The notes beneath the pieces were generated by a model. That model saw nothing but the letters and a program-made list of their open reading frames with translations. It was not told the origin of the DNA and ran no database searches. 64,000 nucleotides of DNA from NCBI GenBank assembly GCA_043228905.1, contig JBHGNT010000001.1, forward strand, positions 1,984,001 through 2,048,000. The letters run 5' to 3'. This document shows, in pieces, positions 10,701 to 21,832 of this stretch (positions within the stretch are counted from its first letter, which is position 1; the number at the start of each line of letters is the position of its first letter). The stretch comes from Azolla caroliniana. Taxonomy: Eukaryota; Polypodiophyta. A program made the position numbers and the translations under genes.

Positions 10701-13518
10701 ATTCAAAACTTACCAAAAAATATCATTGATACAAGGAGAATATCTCTAAAAATTGAAGAATAAAGAACCAATTTATGCATTGTACTAGTCTACTTACTGG
10801 TGGAGGAGGGCGTATGCCAAGAGCACCTAGACCAGCTCTTATTTTCCCTTGAATGCTCATTAAATCAAAGAAAGGTAAATCAGTTGGTCCCGCTGGCACT
10901 GGTCTCAACTTTCCTTGCCAATAGACAAAACGAGGGGCAGTCGGATCTCCAAGTACAAGTTCATCCTTCAAGCCACTATCAACCTACTTTTGCAAAAAAA
11001 TAGAAAAGAATGCCATAAAATGGTTCGTATCACTACATTTCCCTCAGATAATACATTTGAAAATTGATTTCATAAACAAGTCGTCAATTACAATAATGAA
11101 GAAAAAAATAGCAATTGGCACAGGATTTACCGTACAAAATTCAAACTATCTTGCATGTTTAGTTGAATTAACTAATTGAAATTTCATTTGGGACTAAAAA
11201 ATTAATGCATTTGCAAACTGAAAAAACCAATTTTGAATATTTAAATCAACTAGAACTAACTCAAAGTGAATCCAATACATTGCACAATAATAAAAATGAC
11301 TCGTACATTATTAATGAGACGAATTCCCTTTTATTGGAAGGGAGACAAAACTGAGTTGCAGGTGGAAACAGTTTGTTCATCATCAAGATAAACTCTATCA
11401 CTACATCTCTCACAACTACTTATATTGAAGTCTAATTACAATAGGCACTGCATCTTATGAATCACAAATCCACACATACATGAACATACATGTGTATATG
11501 CCTGTATTTCAGGATTGCTTGGGAGATAGACTTCAATTTCAAAAATGGCAATGCATAAATTCTACATACCAAGTCTTGATATTGTCTTTTCAATACTATG
11601 CAAGGAAAAGAGTTATGGTACCAAGGAGTACAAACTTGAACATATAATAGAAAGCACAATGTTGCAACTACTTCATAGAAGATCCAGGCCCAACAATGGC
11701 ATTCACATAACCATACATTGATTAGAACATCAGGAATCAAATTCATGATGATGATGCTAAATTGGTATCACCAGAGGGTAATGTAACGCATGGAGCAAGT
11801 AATCCTTATAAGTGACTCCTCCAACGGGGTACACAAGGATTTTAAAATGACAAAAACAAAAACAAAATGCTGGAATGAAAAACTAAGCTTGTTTCTTATT
11901 TGTGCGGTTTGGCTATTCCATGAATTTAGCTTTAGAGTTGAGTAGACAAGCTAAGAGCATTCCTAGTGTGGTCACTCATAGCGTAATAGTATAATGTACT
12001 TAAGACACTGAACTGAGACTCTTTATGGGAGCATGAGAAGATAAGACATCTCTTAAAATATCTCTATGCAAAATATTAGATCTTCCTATGCATAAGCAAA
12101 TCCAATTTCATAACATTAGACATTGGAGATATCGATTAGCCTTATAAATGACTGAATTTGATCTCAGACCCTGAATTAAAGTTGAAGCCCTTATAGTCAC
12201 CTCTCTCATTCTCAAACATTGGCCTGATTGACACTCTATATAAACAGTTAACAGTTGAAATTGCCACAATGTTCTGCAGTCTTATTTTGCTTCACAACGT
12301 TTGATCTGATGCCAAGTAAAACTGTTACCAACCTGATATCCTTCTGACTCCTTCAACAATTTATTACTTTTTTTGTCCTCAAATCCAATAATAAATGAGA
12401 TAGTTATGACACAAAAGTTGAAAAGATTTCTATAACGCGATGATTAGAACTTGTCAACTTGTTTGTAATCAATGGCCTTCAAGATTATGTTGTCTATCGT
12501 TGAGTTCTCCATCAAGTTTTAGTCTTTGATGTCCTCTACAATATATTCCAATTTCATGCATAGAATACTTATAACTGAAGTGCATAATCCAATCTCATTG
12601 ACACGAGAAGATATTGTTTATATTTCCTACTATTTCACGCAATAAGATTTCTCTATTGATTTTAAAGCTAAACAAAGACAATCTACTAATAACAACATAT
12701 CAAGGATAGTGTTGGCAGGTTGGAATCTACTAGGTCCTCCCCACAAATCTATGCATATGTACATATATGCATACACTTCTTTTTTCTCATAACACGTTAT
12801 ATAACACGCACTTGTTTTAGTAGGAAAGCTACACAGCATATGCAAATGCAAAATGTAGACATAATTTTTATAATTATCATCACTTGGTAAACATTTACAT
12901 ATATATATATATATATATACATTTGAGACATAAACTTCATACTTATAATCACTTGGTAAATATATACATATCAGCATACATATACGAGTTGTAGACATAA
13001 ATTCCATACTCATAGTCACTTGGTAATGGAAGAATAGATCACAACAAAGTCCCTATTAAATTCAAAACTAAAGAAAGAAAATGTGCTAAATAAACATAAC
13101 GTACCACCATAGTCAGGATAGGATCACCGGGTTGGAAGCTATTGGGTCCTTCTTCCCACAAATACTCTCCTCTTTGAACAGTAGTGATATTACCACCCAC
13201 TCTATCTCTAGCTTCAGTCACCATAACTTTCTTCACATCAGATCCATGCTTTGTAGCCATGGCTTGAGCAGCGCATAGCCCTGAAATACCAGCACCCACA
13301 ACCACGCAGTCATAGGCCTCTTCTTCTTCATTCTTCTTATCCTCTATTCTTGAAGGAGAAGAAGAAGCGGCTTGTTTTGCACGGACATGGAGGCAGTGGG
13401 TCTTTAGGAAAGGAGGTTTAGGGTTGAAAGTAGTGATTTGATGCCATGGTGGGAGCTTGAGAAAAGAAGAAGAAGAAGAAGAAGAAGAAGCCAAGAGGGT
13501 GGTGCTTCTTAACTCCAT
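1771..13518 (-). CDS. PPO1: Protoporphyrinogen IX oxidase, plastid type (nine exons)
   Basis: Oxidises protoporphyrinogen IX to protoporphyrin IX, the last step shared by heme and chlorophyll synthesis, as an FAD enzyme on plastid membranes. Exons read on the minus strand: 13518-13105, 10983-10798, 10657-10573, 9876-9729, 9232-9152, 9035-8864, 3218-3059, 2378-2275, 2076-1771. All junctions are GT-AG and phases match, giving 551 residues, near the usual family length. The N-terminus is Ser-rich and basic like a transit peptide (residues 1 to about 60). A dinucleotide fold VVVGAGISG (72-80) and acidic EARDRVGG (102-109) follow, and FLGGNYVSGVALGRCVE lies near the C-terminus. The start is the only upstream ATG giving a transit peptide. 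A 19-C run lies 4 bases before the ATG. Intron 6 (5.6 kb) contains an antisense copia element. The gene appears intact; plastid rather than mitochondrial isoform is inferred from the transit peptide. Confidence 0.95.
4150..4283 (+). repeat. Copia 5' LTR, 3' portion
   Basis: The right edge ends ATTAACA, 12 bases before the primer binding site. Its match to 8022-8148 is patchy, meaning an old insertion. The left edge is not determinable. Confidence 0.6.
4296..4306 (+). promoter_or_regulatory. Copia primer binding site
   Basis: TGGTATCAGAG is complementary to the 3' end of plant initiator tRNA-Met, the standard minus-strand primer of copia elements. Confidence 0.8.
4485..4750 (+). repeat. Two-copy 128-bp direct repeat inside the copia leader
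   Basis: The block with CAGCAGCTGTAAACAGTCC and GGATATCAATGGCCTCAC appears at about 4491 and 4619, offset 128. It lies between the primer site and gag. No coding content is recognised. Confidence 0.8.
4885..5360 (+). repeat. Cluster of tRNA-derived SINE pieces
   Basis: Three partial copies, starting near 4893, 5055 and 5300, have a box A-like TAGCTCACCCTAGTGG and (first two) a box B-like GGGTTCGATTCC/GGGTTCAATTCC, followed by tails rich in ATGGCAAAATTTTATGTTAGTGTCATG. RNA polymerase III promoters of this layout mark plant SINEs. No acceptor stem can be folded, so these are not tRNA genes. The copies interrupt the copia leader and are nested or tandem. A related copy lies at 60866. Confidence 0.65.
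5739..7766 (+). pseudogene. Copia gag-integrase remnant
   Basis: A gag-like segment (5739-6126) runs into frameshifts. A zinc knuckle of C-X2-C-X4-H-X4-C form (CHYCGYKDHIQPDC) is encoded near 6360. The integrase N-terminal zinc region (HAQFGHLDYDSLQ, then CVACLHGKQ) lies at about 6945-7075, followed by the integrase core with a conserved SDHGEEF near 7300 and a C-terminal part (7543-7766) that includes FLGY. Several stops and frame changes break it. Reverse transcriptase and RNase H, expected downstream of integrase in copia elements, are absent. Confidence 0.8.
10135..10265 (+). repeat. tRNA-derived SINE in PPO intron 3
   Basis: GTAGCTCAGTTGGTAAGGTTG is a good box A region and is followed by TGGAGACCAGAAGGTCAT. 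The box B equivalent is decayed. The minus-strand copy at 60970-61053 shares the same layout, so this is a dispersed family. It lies between PPO exons 3 and 4. Confidence 0.6.
12640..12752 (-). pseudogene. Decayed duplicate of the end of PPO exon 1, inside intron 1
   Basis: Read on the minus strand this stretch encodes LWGGPSRFQPANTILDM, a clear relative of LWEEGPNSFQPGDPILTM at the end of true exon 1. The match continues past the splice donor into intron sequence (true copy about 13048-13162). Substitutions and loss of the donor GT context suggest it is not used as an exon. Confidence 0.75.
12880..13025. repeat. AT microsatellite and short repeats in PPO intron 1
   Basis: A TA run near 12898-12919 is flanked by three copies of a motif containing CATACT(T/C)ATA(A/G)TCACTTGGTAA. 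No gene is present. Confidence 0.7.
13463..13491 (-). repeat. (TCT)n trinucleotide run in the PPO transit peptide
   Basis: An in-frame (TCT)n tract encodes part of the eight-serine run (residues 11-18) of the PPO transit peptide. It could vary in length without breaking the frame. Confidence 0.8.
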
Positions 13519-13522
13519 TGAA

Positions 13523-13541
13523 GGGGGGGGGGGGGGGGGGG
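13523..13541 (-). repeat. 19-base C homopolymer just upstream of the PPO start codon
   Basis: On the gene strand 19 C residues are followed by TTCA and then the ATG. The run would lie in the 5' untranslated region if transcription starts upstream of it. Length may be uncertain, since homopolymers are error-prone in assemblies. Confidence 0.75.
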
Positions 13542-13598
13542 AGGGGTGTGGATTTGATGAAGGGATGAGAGGAATATGTATGTATATGTATGCAGCAT

Positions 13599-13710
13599 GT
13601 ATGTAGAACAGAGCAATTCTTAAGGCTTAGGATCTTTTCACATGTATGTATGTATGTATGTATGTATGTAGAACAGAGCAATTCTTAAGGCTTAGGATCT
13701 TTTCACACGC
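13599..13710. repeat. 65-bp duplication with ATGT microsatellite upstream of PPO
   Basis: GAACAGAGCAATTCTTAAGG and the following GCTTAGGATCTTTTCACA occur at 13606 and 13671, separated by (ATGT)n. It lies within 200 bases of the PPO start codon and so probably in its promoter or leader. Confidence 0.85.
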
Positions 13711-13741
13711 TCACAAATGTTAAGGTTTAGGACCCCATGGG

Positions 13742-15031
13742 AAAGGGAATGGGGGGGGGTGGGGGGACTTGGAATGGAATTGAACTGCCCAAACTCCCAT
13801 AGATTGCCATAGTTCTGGGCCATCCTTTTACTGTAAAGAAAGTTCTTTGAATTTGGTCCATCTACTTCATTCGGATGGCTCTTTCACAAGAAATCGTCAC
13901 CCTCATGTGTGCATGTACTCTTAAGCATGCTTCGATTCTCCCTCCTCAAATTTTTGCGTTGTGATACAATTGGTCACAAGAGAACATGTGACCTAACAAT
14001 AGTTGATTCGTGCCTCCTATAAGGCTCGACTTTTCTTCAGATGGCATTCATATGTGAAGGATGATATTTCAGATGACTAATCAAAAGATGACACACATGC
14101 CATTGCGTAAAAAACCCCAATCTTACCAAAAGATAAGGGTCCACTAGCGCTAAGGTGAAGGAAGAGGATAAAATATGTGTTGGGCCAATAAACAATTATT
14201 GCATCTCAAAAGACATCAAAAGGAACAAAGGTGTGTCAAATGCAGAAATCAAGACTTATTCGCACCTGGAAGTGCTCAAAACCCATGGTAGATCAATAAG
14301 AAGGCATACATGTATATTGATATATTTCACGCTAGATGACACCAAAAATGGTATAGATCACCTTCTCACAAAGAAATCTATCCATTTTGATTGTTATTTT
14401 GCATAAAAAATTCTACACTACAAAATTCAATTTCATTCCAAAAGCATTTTTGGACATATAAGTAATTGTTATAAAAAATCGATTTATACAATGCTCAAGG
14501 GTTTTAGATTAAGAAATCTTTGTAGTTTCATAGATGTTGACAGGTGGATTTTTTCTTATTCACATAATGACATCCCAAAACCTTTCCTAAATTGTATTTA
14601 CTTTTCCTAAATTTTTAGACAAAAGTATACATTGTGGCCTTACAAGGTGTGTCACTTCCTCTAGAGGGCTAACATATCTCAATGTTCTTTTCCCCAATTG
14701 TGATCAAGCATACATGGTTCAATTGTTTGTTCTCGGTGAACCAACATCGAAACCATAAATTTATTCTCAGTTAATCATTAGCAATTTGATGATTCTTGTG
14801 TTGTTTCTCTTGTAAGCATTTGATAGGGCTAATTGAGGTTAGGTGATCCTTGCTTATGACAACTATCACCAAAACGTACAAGCAAGTAACATTATTCCCG
14901 AGCTATCCTTATCTCCCTACTCACTCTGAATCCTATCGTACTCTCTTTAGATCATAAAAGAACACGAACAAGAAGATAAAAATACAAATTTCCTAGAGTT
15001 GCTTTAAATGCAAGTTGTTGTTGCGTGTTTA
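13742..15031. other. Intergenic, upstream of PPO
   Basis: No recognisable gene. A plus-strand reading frame at 14155-14406 has no family features. The segment ends at the gypsy insertion site. Confidence 0.5.
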
Positions 15032-15481
15032 TGTTACGGGCATGACCATATAATATCCTGTGGTGAGAATTTAGTGTAGTTCTATACACGTGGATAAGTG
15101 TGAGGGTTAAACGAGCATGTAAAGAAGGGGAGGATTACTTTTAATCCTCAGGATTGAGACAACCCATTAGGCCAAGTGTAAACTTGCTTGGGGGCCTTGG
15201 GTATCGCTATAAATATGAGGCCTAGCTACCCTCATTTCATCATATCTTGATTATGTCAAGACTCTGTTTCGTGTTGGGTCAATTCTTGTAGTGAGCACGC
15301 CAGCACCAGGTACGATTCGACGCCACGACGGTGGTATGGGACGCCGATCGAGGCTCAAGTCCATCTTGATCCCTTCGCTCGGGGGTGGTCAGGTGGATCG
15401 ACGCCCTTCTTTCTCTCTCTCCATTCTATCTATCTATCTTTTATCCTTATCATATGCTTACTTTAGATCATAACTCTAATA
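15032..15481 (+). repeat. Gypsy 5' LTR (450 bp)
   Basis: Aligns along its full length with 21833-22283, with scattered substitutions. CTATAAATATGAGGCC near 15209 is a plausible TATA box for the element transcript. Confidence 0.95.
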
Positions 15482-15483
15482 GT

Positions 15484-15495
15484 TGGTATCAGAGC
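15484..15495 (+). promoter_or_regulatory. Gypsy primer binding site
   Basis: TGGTATCAGAGC, two bases after the LTR, is complementary to the 3' end of initiator tRNA-Met. Confidence 0.9.
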
Positions 15496-15743
15496 TTATG
15501 CTTCTAATGTTTCCTTTGTTTGTTTTTGTGTTCTTGATGGATGGTGATCGATCGACGTGCGGTTGACCTTGATCCATATAGTGATCAACAAAGGAACTTC
15601 AGTAACTCTTTCTTGTTTTTTTTTCTATTCTTCTTCTCCCATCATCTAATCATGTATATGGTCAATATGAATTTTTTTTTCATTGATTCAATGATGTTGT
15701 AGTGGTAATTAATTGGTTGTATAAAACGTTTACATATGTGTAT

Positions 15744-15987
15744 GAGGTCAATAGCTCATTTGACATATATTTGATATGTGATTCGTGTCGTATGCGTACG
15801 AGGTTAATACCTCAATTTCGTATTACGTTCACATACATCTATTATGCATGCGTATGAGGTCAATACCTCGATTTTTTGTAAATGATATGCGTTTGGTGTC
15901 GTATGTGTAAGAGGTCAATACCTCAATTGCATATTACAATTAACCCTTATTATTGGATGTTTCGTGTGCGTAGAGGCGATATGCCTC
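15744..15987 (+). repeat. Five-unit hairpin array in the gypsy leader
   Basis: Short inverted repeats of form GAGGT-CAAT-ACCTC begin at 15744, 15800, 15856, 15911 and 15973, spaced 56, 56, 55 and 62 bases. The third and fourth are perfect; the fifth is GAGGC-GATAT-GCCTC, with a compensatory change keeping the pairing. The intervening sequence is similar between units and rich in CGTATGCG/CATATG. A structured leader RNA is inferred. Confidence 0.75.
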
Positions 15988-16682
15988 GATTACGTGTCTC
16001 GATTTCATCATATTTTGGCTATTTGATGTTGCGATTTTTCTTAATATACGCATATGTGGTCACGTGTATACGTATTTGATCGTATATTTGTGATAAATAT
16101 ACGTATGTGTATATTAGTTATTACGTGATTTATATATCGAATGTTGTCGTTTTCGGGGAAAGGATCTTTGTGTCCGTCCTCACATTTTTGTGAGAATGGC
16201 GTAGTCATCATCTTTTTTTCAACAATCTTTTTTGTTGACATCCCCGTTGGTCACTTCAATTTCGTTACGCAACGAAACGATCATAGCCACACTGATGGTG
16301 AGAACATAGGGCTTGACCCACTTCATGTGAGGTCACTCCTAAGACACACATATCCAACATCCCTCCCTCATTGCATGGATATGATGCCACCATGACATCA
16401 TTCTTATGAAAGGCATTCGTAATGACGTAACCATGTGATGGGCCACGTGGGCCGACTACAAAAAGAGGGCTCATTTGGCTTGACCATTAGGTTGCACTTT
16501 GGTGTATGTCATCGTAATTATGAGACTTGAGGTTAGGTAACGTACCAACATAGTTTGTGGTAAACGAGGGGGAAATAAGGACTCTTGACATATATGTTTC
16601 TTTTAAAAAAACATATATGAGCAAATGTCTCGCATATCTCTTATATGTATAAAACATTAAACATTCAACACGAGCAACCTAT

Positions 16683-16740
16683 TTGGTTAGCTCAAGTGTT
16701 TAATGCATTTGTTCTTGAGGTCTCGAGTTCAAATATGACC
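16683..16740 (+). repeat. SINE-like pol III promoter remnant in the gypsy leader
   Basis: TGGTTAGCTCAAGTG and, about 40 bases on, TCTCGAGTTCAAATATGACC resemble boxes A and B of a tRNA-derived SINE. No tail or target duplication was seen. Confidence 0.35.
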
Positions 16741-17180
16741 AAGACCATACAACATTATTGATACGTATGACTATAATACATGTTTAGACTTTAGGTCTAA
16801 GTGCACTTCGGGGTTCTCATAATAAGACTTAAAGAGCCGAAACCACATACGTGGACACAAAAACATAGTTTTGTTAACATTTTTTTCGTGTATAAACTAT
16901 TCATGATGCGAACATACATGGTTGAGCCTCGGGGAGCCACCATGAAAAAATCGATATAGAGATCAGGGAAAGACATTCATTTGTCACCCCCATGGTTTTT
17001 AAAACACCTTTGTGTTACCATAGTAACCTAATCTTGAACCTCGTCTCATATGTCTAGAGGGGTATTGACATGAGATCATGATATCGATTAATGTTGGCCC
17101 ATGATATGTTTACATCATGACTTGACATTATGACTATTTGTCTAACCTTATCCTATTTCTTTGCCAGAAATAATCATTCA

Positions 17181-18130
17181 ATGGCTCAGAATAACGACCC
17201 GATGTCATCCGCTCAAGCGGAAGGAACTCAAGGAAATCCGCCTGGAGCAATCTCCATTGTGTCCTATTTCTTACAAATACAAAATTTCCTTAGTTCAACT
17301 GCTCATCAAATGTTTGAACTTCGACAATCTCAAAGTGCTCTCGAGGCACGTGTCATTAGTTTACAACATTACACTAATAGACTCGTTGAGCGTTAGGGTG
17401 AACCATAATTTGTCGTAAAGCCATTTACGGGAGAAAAAAAGGAAAGAACCGAAGAAGCAATCTGCACGTGGCTAGGCCAATGGGAATCTCATTTTGAGCT
17501 CTATCCCACACCAGATAGTACGAAGATTGCATATGTCAGCCGAGAATTAGGGGGTAAGGTCGTCGCTTGGTGGCATGGGCTCCAAACTTTGGGGAAATTA
17601 CCCGATACCTAGACAAATTTATCACAGTTTTTAAGGGCCAATTTCTGTAACCTCCCTCTCGAACTGAGGCAGCACAAGCTTTAATGAACCTCTCTAGCAG
17701 GAAGTTTTCCTCGCTAGCAGACTATGTCCACCATGCTAGAACCCAAATCCAAAAATCGGGTCTAGAAGGGGACAATTGGTTAATAGCTTGTTTTGTCAAT
17801 GGAATCCCCAATTCGGACTATCACTGATAGTGCACAATAAGGATCCAAAATCCTTCGAAGAGCCCGTTCAAATAGTTATTCGTTATCAACGCACTTTGAA
17901 GAAGGACCATAACAAACCCAACGAAGCGCCCATGACTAAGCAGTCGCATTTCGCTGGGAAACGCAAGACACCCAACGAATTCATGGATCACAATTGTAAG
18001 CGACAACATCCTTTTTGTGTATTATGCAAAAAGAAGGGTCATACAAAAGAACAATGTCAAAAGCTCCAATGGAAAGAGCACGAGAACAAAGCAAAAGTTG
18101 CAGACCATAAAGGTCAAATTCCTAATGTCC
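17181..18130 (+). pseudogene. Gypsy gag, broken
   Basis: Begins MAQNNDPMSSAQAEG and stops at 17394. The gag core continues downstream (FTGEKKERTEEAICTW, about 17420; REL-GGKVVAWWHGL, about 17540), again with stops and frame changes. The last part (17776 on) reads openly through a zinc knuckle CVLCKKKGHTKEQC of C-X2-C-X4-H-X4-C type near 18020. Gag would coat the element RNA. Confidence 0.8.
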
Positions 18131-18149
18131 TTCAGGTCTATACACATCA

Positions 18150-18543
18150 TTTAAGTAATTGTCAATGTTCTTTCCCGTGCTATGTATTGGGACCCAATGA
18201 TTTACTACGTGCAAACGGGTATGTCAATGGATCTCCTCTACAATTTTTATTTGATTCAGGAAGCTCACACAATTTTGTGAATGATTGTTTGGTTCAGATA
18301 TGGGGAATCCAACCCACCGTAAGTGATCACACCTATAGGGTGCACTTGGTTGATGGAAGAGTACAATACATCAATGGGGTGATTCATTCATTAGGAATTT
18401 CTATTGATACTTATGTAGAGGAAATAGACTTCCATGTAATGAATCTTTGTACCACTGATGTAATATTGGGTTATCCCTGGTTTTATAATAAAAAAATTCT
18501 TTGTCTATTGATTGGGTTCGTCATTCCATTTCCTTTGTACTAA
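18150..18543 (+). pseudogene. Gypsy aspartic protease domain
   Basis: In the same open frame as the zinc knuckle, FLFDSGSSHNFVND carries the D-S/T-G active-site triad of retroviral-type aspartic proteases (about 18247). A hydrophobic VILGYPWF motif follows near 18460. The frame closes at 18543 and reverse transcriptase continues in another frame. Confidence 0.85.
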
Positions 18544-19460
18544 ATGATTGTACTCATTTTATTCAATGTGTAAATAAACAATCCCTTTCAATTGTTTCCT
18601 CTCCATCAATATCTGAGTTGTCTTATTCTTCTTTATTTTATTGTGTACTTGATCTGAACATTCACGTTTATAATATTGATAACGTCTCGGGTCAATTGAC
18701 ATATTTTGAACAACAACAACTCGATAAAATCTTAAATGATTTTCATGATGTTTTTCCAAGTGAACTACCACATGGGTTACCTCCTAAATGTAATATAGAC
18801 CATCGTATAGATATTGTACCTGGCGTTGCACCAATAAGTATACCTCCTTATCGCTTAAGTCAATCCGAAGAGGATGAGGTATCTAAGCAACTCAGGGACT
18901 ATTTACGAATGGGTTATATACGTTATAGTAAATCTCCATGGGGTGCACATGTTCTCTTGGTAAAAAAGAAAGAGAGCACATGGCGAATGTGCATTAATTA
19001 CCGACACTTGAATAAAGTGACGATCAAGAATTCATATCCATTGCCCCGGGCTGACAATCTAATTGACCATCTCTAGGGAGCTCGGTATTTTACGAAACTT
19101 GATCTCCATACGGGCTATTATCAAATTTGTATAAGTGAGGACGATTTTCCTAAAATGACATTTCGTACGCGCTATGGCCATTATGAGTTTTTGGTTATGC
19201 CTTTTGGTTTGACCAATGCTCCGGCCACATTTCAACAAGAAATGAATGACATTTTCTGAGAACAACTTAGAAAATTTGTCGTTATTTTCTTGGATGATAT
19301 TTTAGTTTATAGTTGTACATTAAAAGAACATGCTAAACATGTCCGCTTTGTTTTACAAACATTGTGTGAAGATCTCAAAATGCGAGTTCTTCAAGAAATC
19401 AATTACTTATCTTGGACATCTCATAACCGAACGAGGAGTTGAAATTGATCCTTCTCACAT
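18501..19460 (+). pseudogene. Gypsy reverse transcriptase, broken
   Basis: Contains the family blocks [62 protein letters not shown] and the catalytic FLDD box (about 19287-19298; YXDD in most elements, FLDD common in gypsy). In-frame stops at 19074-19076 and 19257-19259, and a later frameshift, inactivate it. Confidence 0.9.
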
Positions 19461-19587
19461 CGAGAAAATCAAACTTTGGCCCACTCTTCGGAATATTTGA
19501 GAAGTTCGATCATTCCTTGGTTTTGTCGGGTTTTTGCGTTCAAAATCCCTTCGTAATTACTCCTAATTAACGACTTCGTTTACTAAT

Positions 19588-20301
19588 TTGCTAAAAGGTC
19601 AAATGTGTAAGTCTACAAAACCTATTGTATGGAATACTACACTAGACCTCGCCTTTAAGGAACTCAAGGACCTGGTTTGCAAGGCTCCTTCGCTTCTTTT
19701 ACCTGATCCTTCAAAACCTTTTGAAGTTGAAACCGATGCAAACGATTATGCTATAGGTGTTGTCTTATATCAAAATGGTAAACCAATAGCATTCGAGAGT
19801 AAGAAACTTGATTCTGCTCAATGTTGGTATACGGTTCAAGAAAATGAATTCTTTGCAGTTATACATGCGCTCAAAACATGGCGCCATTATATTTATGAAA
19901 ATCATTTTGTGGTAACTACGGACCACGAGTCCTTGAAATATTTTTGTGACCAACAAGACCTGAAAGGTCGTAAGGCACGATGGGCTGATCTCATCCAGGA
20001 CTTTGATTTTTCCATACGATATTGTAAAGGTTCCATGAACATTGTCGTTGAGGCACTAAGTCGCAACCGTGAAGTTAACATGCTTATCTTCACTAAAATA
20101 ACATTAGATCTTTATGATCACCTTCGAGGAAAGTATCCTGATGACAGGTATTTTGCAAAATACTGGGCAAGAGTTGAGTCCGGAACAGACACCACCACAT
20201 CCTCGAAGGAATCCTTCCACATTGCTAACAGTAAGCTCTACTGTAATGGGAAGGTTTGTGTTCTAGATTTGCCTGAGGTCAAAAAGAGAATTCTTTTTTA
20301 A
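19588..20301 (+). pseudogene. Gypsy RNase H domain
   Basis: An open stretch of 237 codons contains FEVETDANDYAIGVVLYQ (first catalytic Asp), the E of NEFFAVIHALKTWRHY, and TTDHESLKYF, in gypsy RNase H order, followed by the connection to integrase. The upstream join to reverse transcriptase is frame-shifted. Confidence 0.9.
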
Positions 20302-21160
20302 TGCCATGATGTGGGGCACCCTGGAATACATTGTACACTCGTTCTCATCTCCACTCAATTCTATTGGCCTAAGATGCATCCTAACATACATGTTATGTGA
20401 CCAAAATGTCACCAATGTTAGGTTAACAAAGCCAAGCGACTTAAAGCCGCAAGACTTTTACATCCCTTGGACATTCCCAATAATAAGTGGGAAAGTATAT
20501 CCATGGATTTTATTGTTAGCCTTCCTCACACCCAAAAAGGCCATAATGCCATATGGGTTGTGGTTGATAGACTAACTAAAATGGCCACATTTATTGCTAC
20601 TAAAACCACGGTAACAGCTTCTGAATTGGCTTACCAATTCATTGACGAGTTATTTTGTGTTTATGGGTTATCGATGGATATCGTGAGTGATCGAGATCCA
20701 AAGTTACTAGTGACTTCTAGATGCAACTCTTTAAGAAGTTAGAAACTACATTGAGCATGAGCTCCACAGATCATCCTCAATCCGATGGACAGACAAAATG
20801 AGTTAATCAAATTATTGAGGACGTGCTTCGAGCATACGTTGGTGCAAAACCAACAAAATGGGAACGTTATCTCCCAATTTTGGAGTTTCCTGATGACAGC
20901 TCCAAGCATATGTCGACGAGATATAATCCTTTTATGTTGATGTATAGTTTTAAGCCAGGAGCCCTGATTGATGTTAATATATATCACGATGAGTTGCGAA
21001 GTACGCAAAACTTTCTTCGGGATATACAAGATATGTTGCATATTGCACGAGATAATATAAAAACAACTCAAGATAGAATGCGTTTTTAAGCCGATCATAA
21101 TAGGCAACCTCGTGTATTCAACCCTGGACAGAAGGTATTTTTACGTGTACCTCACAATTC

Positions 21161-21684
21161 TAAGACATTGTCTACGGATAAGTGCGCTAAGTTAGCCCCA
21201 CGGTTTTGTGGACCTTTTCAAGTCCTCAAACGCATTGGTTCATTAGCCTATCGTCTCGCTCTTCCCAATGGAGTTGACATTCATCTAGTTTTTCAGGTAA
21301 GTTGTCTAAAAGAACTTTTAGGTTCTGGCGACAATACAGTTACAACTGAAACTCTGGTTACTTCTGAAGAATTATCTTCTAAACCACATGTACCAGAAAG
21401 AATTCTAAGACAATACATCTTCTAAGACATTGTCTACGGATAAGTGCGCTAAGTTAGCCCCACGGTTTTGTGGACCTTTTCAAGTCCTCGAACGCATTGG
21501 TTCATTAGCCTATTGTCTCGCTCTTCCCGATGGAGTTGACATTCATCTAGTTTTTCATGTAAGTTGTCTAAAAGAACTCTTAGGTTCTAGCGACAATACA
21601 GTTACAACTGAAACTCTGGTTACTTCTGAAGAATTATCTTCTAAACCACATGTACCAAAAAGAATTCTTGATGTTAAAACAAAA
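21161..21684 (+). repeat. 262-bp tandem duplication inside integrase
   Basis: TAAGACATTGTCTACGGATA starts at 21161 and again at 21423, and the following roughly 250 bases match closely. As 262 is not a multiple of three, the second copy is in a different frame. The 3' LTR and chromodomain follow only the second copy. Confidence 0.9.
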
Positions 21685-21818
21685 AATCTGCGTAATAAAA
21701 TAATCCGAGAATTTAAAATTAAATGGATGGATAAATCTATCAAAGATGCCACATGGGAACGCAAAAATACTCTTAGAACTAACTTCCCTAACTTTCTATT
21801 GCAAGAGTGCAATGTTTT

Positions 21819-21830
21819 AAAGAGGGGGAG
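21819..21830 (+). promoter_or_regulatory. Gypsy polypurine tract
   Basis: AAAGAGGGGGAG, two bases before the 3' LTR, is the expected plus-strand primer. Confidence 0.9.
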
Positions 21831-21832
21831 TA

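Noticed and set aside
15744-15987. CRISPR-like or terminator-like palindromes
   Set aside because: They lie in the leader of a gypsy element in eukaryotic DNA; no poly(T) or cas genes.
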